25,379 bases of DNA. It comes from JBFGFG01 sp041627475. Lineage in GTDB: Bacteria > Actinomycetota > Nitriliruptoria > Nitriliruptorales > Nitriliruptoraceae. The notes beneath the pieces were generated by a model that was given only the letters and a program-made list of their open reading frames with translations, was not told the DNA's origin and ran no database searches. Location: positions 1 to 25,379 of the forward strand of contig JBFKQZ010000013.1 in the NCBI GenBank assembly GCA_041627475.1. Reading direction: 5' to 3'. Positions 8,005 through 14,377 of this stretch are shown piece after piece (within the stretch, counting starts at the first letter, position 1; each line of letters starts with the position of its first letter). The translations under genes were made by a program, and so were the position numbers.

Positions 8005-9069
8005 TCACCACTCGGGTGCGACCGACGGGTCCTCCGCGTTCTCCGCGGTGACCTTGACGTCCGGCATGAAGCGCACGATGCGCTCGCCCGGGTTCTCGGT
8101 CAGGACCTCGTAGATGGTCCGCGCCGCGTTCTCGCCGTCCCACGACGAGGACTGGAAGACCGTCCCGTCGAGTTCGCCCGAGAGCACGAGCGGGTTGCCG
8201 AGGAACGTGTTGCCGATCGAGGTGATGATCAGGCTGTCGATGTCGAAGTCACGGGCCTTGAAGGCGTCGATGACACCGGCGACCATCGTGTCGTCCGCGG
8301 CGTAGGCACCGTCGATGTTCTCGGCGCCGACTGCGGTGATCATCTCGGAGGCCGCGATCTGCGACTCGTCCTTGTTCCAGTTGCCCGGCTGACGTGCGAG
8401 GATCTCGACGTTGGGGCACTGCTCGTTGACGGTGTCCTCGAAGCCGTTCTCACGGTCGATCGCGGTCGTGTTGCCGGTCAGACCGTTGACCATGATGATC
8501 CCGATCTCCTCGCCACCGGCGAACTCACACATGAGTTCTGCCGAGGCGACGCCCTGGCCGTAGGTGTCGGGGCCCGAGTACGCGGCCGTCAGCTCCTTGT
8601 CCTCCTCGAGGACGTCGGAGTTCGTGATGGTCACGGGGATGCCGGCCGCACTTGCTGCCTCGAGGCAGGGCCGGACCGTGTCGGCGACCGCCGGCCACAG
8701 GATGATGCCGTCGGGCTCGGCCGCGACCGCGACCTCGCACTCACTGGCCTGCTTGTCGGCGTCGTACTGCGAGTTGGTGATGGTCAGGTTCAGCCCCAGC
8801 TCCGCAGCCGCTGCCTCGAACGGCGGCAGGTACGTGGTGCCGTACGGCTGGTCGTTGCCCTGGGGCAGCAGGGCGTAGACGTCGAACGTGTCGCCACTCG
8901 CAGCCGCGTCGTCGTCACCCCCGTCGTCACCGGCGTCGTCGTCGCCGCCGTCGTCCTCCGTGGTGGCAGTCGTGTCGTCGCCGCCGTCGTCGCCGTCGCC
9001 TGCGCAGGCAGACAGCACCATGGCGCCGACCATGACGACACCGACCACTCTTGCGAGTCGGATCTTCAT
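8005..9069 (-). CDS. Sugar ABC transporter substrate-binding lipoprotein, RbsB-like
   Basis: A 354-residue periplasmic-binding-protein type 1 receptor that captures the substrate outside the membrane and delivers it to the two permeases. A type II signal peptide ends in the lipobox LSAC with lipidated Cys22. An Asp/Gly/Thr-rich flexible linker spans about residues 24-58. The two-lobed sugar-binding fold follows (FDVYALLPQGNDQPYG, then WPAVADTV, AIDRENGFEDTV, AYAADDTMVAGVIDAF). The start ATG at 9069 has AAGGAAA about eight bases upstream. It sits 61 bases after the permease gene and is followed by a strong hairpin. The family binds ribose, xylose, galactose, polyols or autoinducer-2; the ligand here is unknown. 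Confidence 0.92.
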   Translation of the reverse strand: MKIRLARVVGVVMVGAMVLSACAGDGDDGGDDTTATTEDDGGDDDAGDDGGDDDAAASGDTFDVYALLPQGNDQPYGTTYLPPFEAAAAELGLNLTITNSQYDADKQASECEVAVAAEPDGIILWPAVADTVRPCLEAASAAGIPVTITNSDVLEEDKELTAAYSGPDTYGQGVASAELMCEFAGGEEIGIIMVNGLTGNTTAIDRENGFEDTVNEQCPNVEILARQPGNWNKDESQIAASEMITAVGAENIDGAYAADDTMVAGVIDAFKARDFDIDSLIITSIGNTFLGNPLVLSGELDGTVFQSSSWDGENAARTIYEVLTENPGERIVRFMPDVKVTAENAEDPSVAPEW

Positions 9070-9106
9070 TGGTGGGTTTCCTTTTCTGAGGGGGGGTTCT
9101 TGCAGT

Positions 9107-9123
9107 GCTCGCCGCTGGCGAGC
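9107..9123 (-). other. Small hairpin between permease and binding-protein genes
   Basis: GCTCGCC (9107-9113) and GGCGAGC (9117-9123) form a perfect 7-bp stem with a three-base loop, a few bases after the permease stop. It may mark an RNA processing or stability boundary ahead of the binding-protein gene. Confidence 0.4.
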
Positions 9124-9130
9124 GGTCGGC

Positions 9131-10174
9131 TCAGCCGGTCTGTGGCTGCGCCTCCGAGCCGCTCCTGAGGAACGCTCGCGCGTTCCCCAGCACGGCTCGA
9201 AGCGTGGAGGGGTCGGTGATGACGGCGATGAAGAGGATCGCCCCGATCACGATGTTCTGGACGTCGACCTGGACCCCGGAGAGCGTCAGGCCGACCTGGA
9301 GGATCCCGAGGGACGCGGCGCCGATCAGCGTGCCGACGATCGACCCGCGGCCGCCCGTGAGGAGCACGCCACCGATGATCGCTGCGGCGAAGCTGGCCAG
9401 CAGCACGGTGGATCCGGCGGTGGGGTCCGCGGCGGTCCGCTCGAGGGTGTTGATGATCCCGGCCAGCGCCGAGACGAAGCCGGAGATCATGAAGCCGGTG
9501 AAGATGCGCCGCCGCACCGGGATGCCCGCGTCGTACGCGGCCTCGCGGTTGCCGCCGACGGCGTAGAACTCGCGCCCCGCGCGCACCCGGGTGACGAACA
9601 GCTGCAGGGCGGCGAAGGCGGCGATGAAGATGAGGATGCGTGGCGTCAGGGGCCCGAGCAGCGGTCGCCCGAACGCGATGCCGGCATCGCGGGCCACGAG
9701 GCGGACCGGTTCCTCGTTGGACAGCACGAAGGCCGCACCGCGCAGGAAGAAGAGCATGCCGAGCGTGGCGATGAACGAGTTGATGCCGACGACGACGACG
9801 AAGAACGCGTTGACGACGCCGATGAGCAGCCCAGCCGCGAGCGCGGCGAGGATCCCCAGTGCCAGGTTGTCGATGCTGGCCATGACGACGCCGGAGAACG
9901 CCAGCGTGCTGGCCACGGCCAGGTCGAGCTCACCCATGAGGATGACGGCGGTCAGCCCGAGCGCGACGAGCCCGATCAGCGCGAGACGACCGAGGGTCAC
10001 CTCGTAGGAGGTGAAGACGATCGGCTCCATGACCAGCGTCACGGCCGAGACGATCACGAGCAGCGCGACCGCCCGACCCTCGGTGCGTCGTGCCAGCACC
10101 TTGCGCCACTGGCTCAGCCCCTCGCTGGAGACCAGGTCGAGGCCGGGCGCCGTGTCCTGCTGCTGGTCGGTCAT
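9131..10174 (-). CDS. Sugar ABC transporter permease, RbsC family
   Basis: A 347-residue integral membrane protein of the ribose/xylose/AI-2 permease family. About 36 hydrophilic residues precede eight to ten hydrophobic helices. Family features include MGELDLAVAS after the second helix, YAVGGNREAAYDAGIPV in the cytoplasmic coupling region, and AAIIGGVLLTGGRGSIVGTL. Its ATG overlaps the stop of the upstream permease gene by ATGA, so the two are translationally coupled and probably form a heterodimeric channel. Its partner at 10171-11205 is related but distinct. Confidence 0.92.
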   Translation of the reverse strand: MTDQQQDTAPGLDLVSSEGLSQWRKVLARRTEGRAVALLVIVSAVTLVMEPIVFTSYEVTLGRLALIGLVALGLTAVILMGELDLAVASTLAFSGVVMASIDNLALGILAALAAGLLIGVVNAFFVVVVGINSFIATLGMLFFLRGAAFVLSNEEPVRLVARDAGIAFGRPLLGPLTPRILIFIAAFAALQLFVTRVRAGREFYAVGGNREAAYDAGIPVRRRIFTGFMISGFVSALAGIINTLERTAADPTAGSTVLLASFAAAIIGGVLLTGGRGSIVGTLIGAASLGILQVGLTLSGVQVDVQNIVIGAILFIAVITDPSTLRAVLGNARAFLRSGSEAQPQTG

Positions 10175-11205
10175 GCCGCACCTGCCTTCCGGGCCAGGGC
10201 GTCCAGCGACACGGCCGCGACGATCAGGGCGCCGATGGCCATCTGCTGGAGGCCGAAGCCGAGTCCGGACAACACCATCAGGTTCGTCAGGACGCTGACG
10301 AACACGACCCCGAGCAGCGTCCGGAGCACCGAACCCTTGCCGCCGAAGACGCTCGTGCCGCCGATGACGATGGCGGCCAGCGCGCGGAAGTCGTACCCGG
10401 TGCCGTTGGTCGAGACCGCCGTGTTCGAGAAGGCCGCGAGCACGAAGCCGCCGATCATCGCACCGATCGCCGAGATGACGAACGCGCCGATGACGACCCA
10501 GGCCGTGTTGACGCCGGCCAGCCGCGTCGCGGCCCGGTTGGACCCGTACGACTTGACGAGGAACCCGAACGTGGTGCGCGTCAGGACGTAGGACAGCAGC
10601 AGCGTGATCAGGATGAGCACGAGCATCGACAGGGGGAAGGGGCCCAGCTTCGCCAGACCGAACTCGCGGATCGCCCCGTCCTGCGGGCCGAAGTAGATCG
10701 ACCCGCCGCTCGCCCAGCGCAGGATCCCGAGTCCGATGAACGTCGTGGACAACGTCACGATGACGGCGTTGGCCTTGAAGACACCGACCGCGACGCCGTT
10801 GACGAGGCCGTACACCAGCGCGATGCCCAGCGCTGCCAGCATCGCCATGGCGATGCTGCCGGTCGAGTTGCTGACCGCGATCAGCGTCACGGCCGCGGTG
10901 GCGACCATCGCGACGACGGACAGGTCGAGGTAGTTGGCGCTGATGACGACGAAGGTCATCGCGACTGCGACGATGCCGATCGGCGCCGCGCGGTTGAACA
11001 CGTCGGTGATGTTCGCCAGCGACGCGAAGCCGTCGACGAAGACTGCCGCGAAGAGGATCAGCACGAGCGTGAACAGCACGATGCCGCGGTCAGCGAGCCA
11101 GGGGAGGAGCTTGAACTCCTGCTCCTGCTCGAGCCCGGCGGGCTCCTCGAGCGCGGTCGCCACGGCGTCCTGCGTCTCGACGGGGGGCTGCTCCGGTGCG
11201 CTCAC
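10171..11205 (-). CDS. Sugar ABC transporter permease, RbsC family, second subunit
   Basis: A 344-residue RbsC-type permease. The start is GTG 11205, which overlaps the stop of the SnoaL-like gene as GTGA; an upstream in-frame extension lies inside that gene and is rejected. An acidic, Glu/Gln-rich cytoplasmic leader of about 40 residues precedes the helices. Conserved segments include ANYLDLSVVAM, YGSNRAATRLAGVNT (coupling region) and AIVIGGTSVFGGKGSV. It pairs with the 9131-10174 product in the membrane, driven by the ATPase encoded two genes upstream. Confidence 0.92.
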   Translation of the reverse strand: MSAPEQPPVETQDAVATALEEPAGLEQEQEFKLLPWLADRGIVLFTLVLILFAAVFVDGFASLANITDVFNRAAPIGIVAVAMTFVVISANYLDLSVVAMVATAAVTLIAVSNSTGSIAMAMLAALGIALVYGLVNGVAVGVFKANAVIVTLSTTFIGLGILRWASGGSIYFGPQDGAIREFGLAKLGPFPLSMLVLILITLLLSYVLTRTTFGFLVKSYGSNRAATRLAGVNTAWVVIGAFVISAIGAMIGGFVLAAFSNTAVSTNGTGYDFRALAAIVIGGTSVFGGKGSVLRTLLGVVFVSVLTNLMVLSGLGFGLQQMAIGALIVAAVSLDALARKAGAA

Positions 11206-11600
11206 AGCCGCACCCCCAGTGCTCGGACCGCCTGTTCGGTCTGCAACGGGTCGTCCTGCCACGCCTCGACGACCTTGTCGTCGCCGAAGCGGTAGTAGGT
11301 CCGGGTCCCGACCGCGACCGTGTGGCCGGTGACGGGGTCCTGGGCGTGGATGTGGAGCACGAACGAGACGACGTCGCCGTCGGCCTCGAACTCCTCGACG
11401 GTCACCGTGCTGTCGTGCCGCGTCCGGCGCAGCAGGTTGCTCAGCATGATGAGCTCGGGCCGCCCCATCGTCCGGTCACCGGTCAGGTGGAACACGAGGT
11501 CCTCGGCGAACATGCCCTCGACGTTCTCGTCGGTCGTGCCGACCTTCGTGTCGTACATGCGCGTGAAGTACTCGGCGATGCGATCCCGGCGCGTCGTCAT
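11202..11600 (-). CDS. SnoaL/NTF2-like small protein inside the ABC operon
   Basis: A 132-residue protein with the pattern of the NTF2/SnoaL cone fold: an N-terminal helix (RIAEYFTRMYDTKVG), then FAEDLVFHLTGDRTM, and C-terminal strands YYRFGDDKVVEAWQDD. Members are ketosteroid-isomerase-like enzymes or ligand-binding proteins. The ATG at 11600 has AGGAGA five bases upstream; longer in-frame extensions do not resemble the family. It lies 25 bases after the ATPase stop and overlaps the permease start, an unusual place for a non-transport gene. It may act on, or sense, the imported substrate; its function is unknown. Confidence 0.8.
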   Translation of the reverse strand: MTTRRDRIAEYFTRMYDTKVGTTDENVEGMFAEDLVFHLTGDRTMGRPELIMLSNLLRRTRHDSTVTVEEFEADGDVVSFVLHIHAQDPVTGHTVAVGTRTYYRFGDDKVVEAWQDDPLQTEQAVRALGVRL

Positions 11601-11625
11601 GGCAGTCTCCTGGTCCGGGTCGTCA

Positions 11626-13161
11626 TCAGGCGCCGACCATGCTCGTGCCGCCGGCTGCGAGCGCCATGACGGCGGACTCGTCGGCCACGTCGCGTGGCAA
11701 CGTCCCGACGATCTTCCCGTCACGCACGACGTGGATGACGTCGGCGAGCTCGAGCAGTTCGGGCAGGTCCGAGCTGACGACCAGCACCGCGGTGCCCTCG
11801 TCCGCGAGGCTGCGGACGAGGCGGTGGATCTCGGCCTTCGCGCCGACGTCGACCCCGCGGGTGGGCTCGTCCAGGACGATGAACTTCGGCTCGTGACCGA
11901 GCCACTTGGCGAGGACCACCTTCTGCTGGTTGCCGCCGCTGTAGCTGCCGACCTCGGCGGTGATGATCGGCGGGCGCAGGCCGACCGCGTCCGCGAGCTG
12001 CTGCGCGAAACGCTTGATCTTGCCCGGCAGCAGCACGCTGAAGTTGGACAGGCGCCTGCGGTTGGGCAGCGTGATGTTGTCCTTGACGGTCATCGTGAGG
12101 GCGAGACCGTCCGAGCGCCGCTCCTCGGGCACGTACGCCAGTCCCCGCTCGACCGCCTGGCGGTAGCTGCGGATGGCCGTCGTCTGGCCGTCGATGGTCA
12201 GGGTCGCGGTGCCGCCGGTCCGCGGGTCCGCGCCGATGATGGCCCGGACGAGCTCGGTGCGCCCTGCGCCGACGAGACCGCCGATGCCGACGATCTGCCC
12301 CGCACGGACGTCGAGGTCGACGCCGTTCACGCCGGGGGCGGTGATCCCGCGGGCCGACAGGACGAGCTCGCCGGGCTCGTTGGCCTCACGATCCGCCTGC
12401 ATCTCGGACTTCAGCTCGCGACCGACCATGAGGTCGACCATCTCCTGGGGCGTGAGGTCCTCCACGTTGCCGCTGTGGACCCGTTCGCCGTCACGGAGGA
12501 TCGTGACCCGCTTGCAGATCGCGAAGATCTCGGGAATCCGGTGCGAGATGTAGATGATCGCCATGCCGCGCTCGGCCAGCCGCTCGAGCATCTGCAGCAG
12601 GTAGTCGGTCTCGGCCGGCGTGAGGGTGGCGGTGGGCTCGTCGAGGATCAGCACTCGGGGCTGGCGTGCGACCGCCCGCGCGATCTCGACGAACTGCCGC
12701 AGGGCGACGGAGAGGCGGGCGATCGGCTCGTCGAGGTCGACGCGCACGCCGATCTCCTCCAGCGCGGCCTGTGCGATCTGCTTCTGCTCGGCCCGGTCGA
12801 TCACACCGGCTGCCCTCGTCGGGGTGAACCCGAGCGAGATGTTCTCGGCGACCGTCATCTCCGGGACGAGGCTGAGCTCCTGGTGGACCAGGGCGATGCC
12901 TGCCTCCAGCGCTGCCTTGGCGCTGCCCATCTCCAGTGGGGAGCCGTCGACCAGCACGGTGCCCTGCGTCGGGGTGAGGATCCCGGACAGCATGCGCATC
13001 AGCGTGGACTTGCCCGCGCCGTTCTCACCGACGACGGCGTGGATGCCGCCGGGGTAGACCTGGATGTCGACGCCGTCGACGGCCACCGCGCCACCGAAGC
13101 GCTTGACGAGGCCCCGCCCCTCGATGATGGGCGTTCCCGCGACGTCCGAGTGTGTTGCCAC
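11626..13161 (-). CDS. Sugar ABC transporter ATP-binding protein with two ABC domains, RbsA/XylG-like
   Basis: A 511-residue tandem ATPase that powers the RbsC-type permeases at the inner face of the membrane. The start is GTG 13161 with GGGAG five bases upstream, which removes a frame extension reaching into the promoter. Domain 1 has Walker A GENGAGKST (45-53), signature LSVALRQ (150-156) and Walker B with D174-E175. Domain 2 has the usual degenerate Walker A (GLVGAGRTE), a full signature YSGGNQQ (407-413) and Walker B LDEPTRGVD with D431-E432. This asymmetry is normal for the family. First gene of the leftward operon, directly behind the LacI-controlled promoter. Confidence 0.94.
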   Translation of the reverse strand: MATHSDVAGTPIIEGRGLVKRFGGAVAVDGVDIQVYPGGIHAVVGENGAGKSTLMRMLSGILTPTQGTVLVDGSPLEMGSAKAALEAGIALVHQELSLVPEMTVAENISLGFTPTRAAGVIDRAEQKQIAQAALEEIGVRVDLDEPIARLSVALRQFVEIARAVARQPRVLILDEPTATLTPAETDYLLQMLERLAERGMAIIYISHRIPEIFAICKRVTILRDGERVHSGNVEDLTPQEMVDLMVGRELKSEMQADREANEPGELVLSARGITAPGVNGVDLDVRAGQIVGIGGLVGAGRTELVRAIIGADPRTGGTATLTIDGQTTAIRSYRQAVERGLAYVPEERRSDGLALTMTVKDNITLPNRRRLSNFSVLLPGKIKRFAQQLADAVGLRPPIITAEVGSYSGGNQQKVVLAKWLGHEPKFIVLDEPTRGVDVGAKAEIHRLVRSLADEGTAVLVVSSDLPELLELADVIHVVRDGKIVGTLPRDVADESAVMALAAGGTSMVGA

Positions 13162-13202
13162 GTCTGCTCCCGTCAGGCAGTGGCGGAACGATGCAACAGG
13201 AT

Positions 13203-13216
13203 TGCAATCGTTTGTC
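13203..13216. promoter_or_regulatory. LacI-type operator, site B
   Basis: TGCAATCGTTTGTC fits the LacI-family pattern with a central CG. It lies just downstream of the predicted start of the transporter operon (about +2 to +15), a position suited to repression. It is identical to site A at 13 of 14 bases. Confidence 0.72.
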
Positions 13217-13223
13217 GTCGCCA

Positions 13224-13252
13224 ACCCTAAAGTGGCACGGTGTCAGTGTCAA
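13224..13252 (-). promoter_or_regulatory. Predicted promoter of the ABC transporter operon
   Basis: Reading left, TTGACA (13252-13247), a 17-base spacer and TAGGGT (13229-13224) form a strong promoter match. The predicted start is near 13217, directly before operator B and about 55 bases before the GTG of the ATPase gene. Confidence 0.62.
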
Positions 13253-13258
13253 GTGGTA

Positions 13259-13272
13259 TGCGAACGATTGCA
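13259..13272. promoter_or_regulatory. LacI-type operator, site C
   Basis: The complement reads TGCAATCGTTCGCA, the most symmetrical of the three sites (TGC at one end, GCA at the other, around CG). It lies 56 bp from site B and just upstream of an extended -10 for the regulator gene. Autoregulation, or looping with site B, is likely. Confidence 0.68.
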
Positions 13273-13276
13273 GGAT

Positions 13277-13285
13277 TGCTATGGT
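13277..13285 (+). promoter_or_regulatory. Possible extended -10 of the lacI-type regulator gene
   Basis: TGCTATGGT is an extended -10 match (TGn followed by TATGGT), 51 bases before the regulator ATG. No convincing -35 box is present, which is usual for extended -10 promoters. Operator C overlaps the expected -35/spacer region. Confidence 0.35.
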
Positions 13286-13336
13286 CGTCCGGCCACGGCC
13301 GTCAGTGAGAGTCGGGCTGTCGTAGACGGAGGGCGC

Positions 13337-14359
13337 ATGCCGAAGGTGACGCTGCAGGACATCGCCGCTCACGCGGGAGTGCACGCCTCGACGGTCTCGC
13401 GGGCCCTGGACCCCGAGAAGGCGAATCTGGTCAACCCGGAGACGCGCGAGCGCGTGCGGGCCGCGGCCAGCGAGCTCGGCTACCGCGGCGACGCGGTCGC
13501 CAGCGGCCTGCGCCGCGGAAGGACCAACACCATCGGTCTCGTCGTGGCCGACATCGGCAACCCCTTCATCGCGCCGGTCGTGCGCGGCATCGAGAACAAC
13601 CTCGAGGGCCGCAACAAGATGCTCTTCGTGACCGAGTCCCAGGACGACCACGGACGCATGAGCCGTGTCCTGGACAGCCTGCTCGGGCGGCGCGTCGATG
13701 CGATCATCACCACGGCCGCGAGGCTCGGCGACGAACGCCTGCTCCGACAGGTGGCGGAGCAGGTCCCGATGGTGCTGGCCGTGCGCCACCTCCCGGGGTC
13801 CGGGCTGGTGTCGATCACACACGACGACGAGCGGGGTGGTCGTCTGGCTGCCGAGCACCTCGTGCAGCAGGGGCACCGCCGCGTCGCCCAGCTGCGTGGC
13901 TCGGACGACATCTCCTCGTTCCGCGGTCGCGGCCGGGGGTTCGCGGAGTACGTCGAGCAGAGCGACGTGGAGCTCGTCGAGCCGAGCGAGTCGGGTCGGC
14001 ACCCGGTGCTCTCCGAGGGGCGGCGGCTGATGGAGCTGCTCATCGACGAGGTCGACGAGCTGCCCACGGCGGTCTTCGCGCACAACGACCTGATGGCGTT
14101 CGGTGCGCTGCAGGCACTCGCTGCCCACGGGCTGTCGTGTCCGGCCGACATCGCCGTGGTGGGCTACAACGACACCATCATGACCGAGTTCACCGATCCG
14201 CCGATCACGACGATCCGGCTGCCCGGCTACGAGCTGGGACGCATGGCTGCCGACACCGCTGTCGCCCTCATCGAGGACGACCACAGGCCGGACCCCCCGC
14301 TCTCGCTCCCACCCGTCCTGGTGCCACGTCGCTCGACCCTCGGGTGGTCTTCCAGCTGA
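13337..14359 (+). CDS. LacI-family transcriptional regulator
   Basis: A 340-residue repressor. The ATG at 13337 has GGAGG four bases upstream. The N-terminal helix-turn-helix is VTLQDIAAHAGVHASTVSRAL (residues 4-24). The hinge helix contains Leu58 (ASGLRRGRT), the residue that in LacI/PurR inserts at a central CpG; the proposed operators all have that CpG. The rest is a periplasmic-binding-protein-like effector domain (GLVVADIGNPFIAPVVRGIE, VFAHNDLMAFGALQAL, VVGYNDTIMTEFTDPPITTIR). Divergent from the ABC transporter operon, with three matching sites in the window. It probably represses transporter, dehydrogenase and its own genes until the transported compound or a metabolite is present. Confidence 0.94.
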   Translation: MPKVTLQDIAAHAGVHASTVSRALDPEKANLVNPETRERVRAAASELGYRGDAVASGLRRGRTNTIGLVVADIGNPFIAPVVRGIENNLEGRNKMLFVTESQDDHGRMSRVLDSLLGRRVDAIITTAARLGDERLLRQVAEQVPMVLAVRHLPGSGLVSITHDDERGGRLAAEHLVQQGHRRVAQLRGSDDISSFRGRGRGFAEYVEQSDVELVEPSESGRHPVLSEGRRLMELLIDEVDELPTAVFAHNDLMAFGALQALAAHGLSCPADIAVVGYNDTIMTEFTDPPITTIRLPGYELGRMAADTAVALIEDDHRPDPPLSLPPVLVPRRSTLGWSSS

Positions 14360-14377
14360 GTCGGGACGCGGGCTGCG

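Noticed and set aside
8880..9000. GTC/GCC-rich tandem pattern as a DNA repeat element
   Set aside because: It encodes the Asp/Gly linker of the binding lipoprotein; codon bias explains the pattern.
8888..11295. Overlapping long plus-strand frames opposite the permeases
   Set aside because: Hydrophilic, low-complexity translations opposite two clear RbsC-type permeases.
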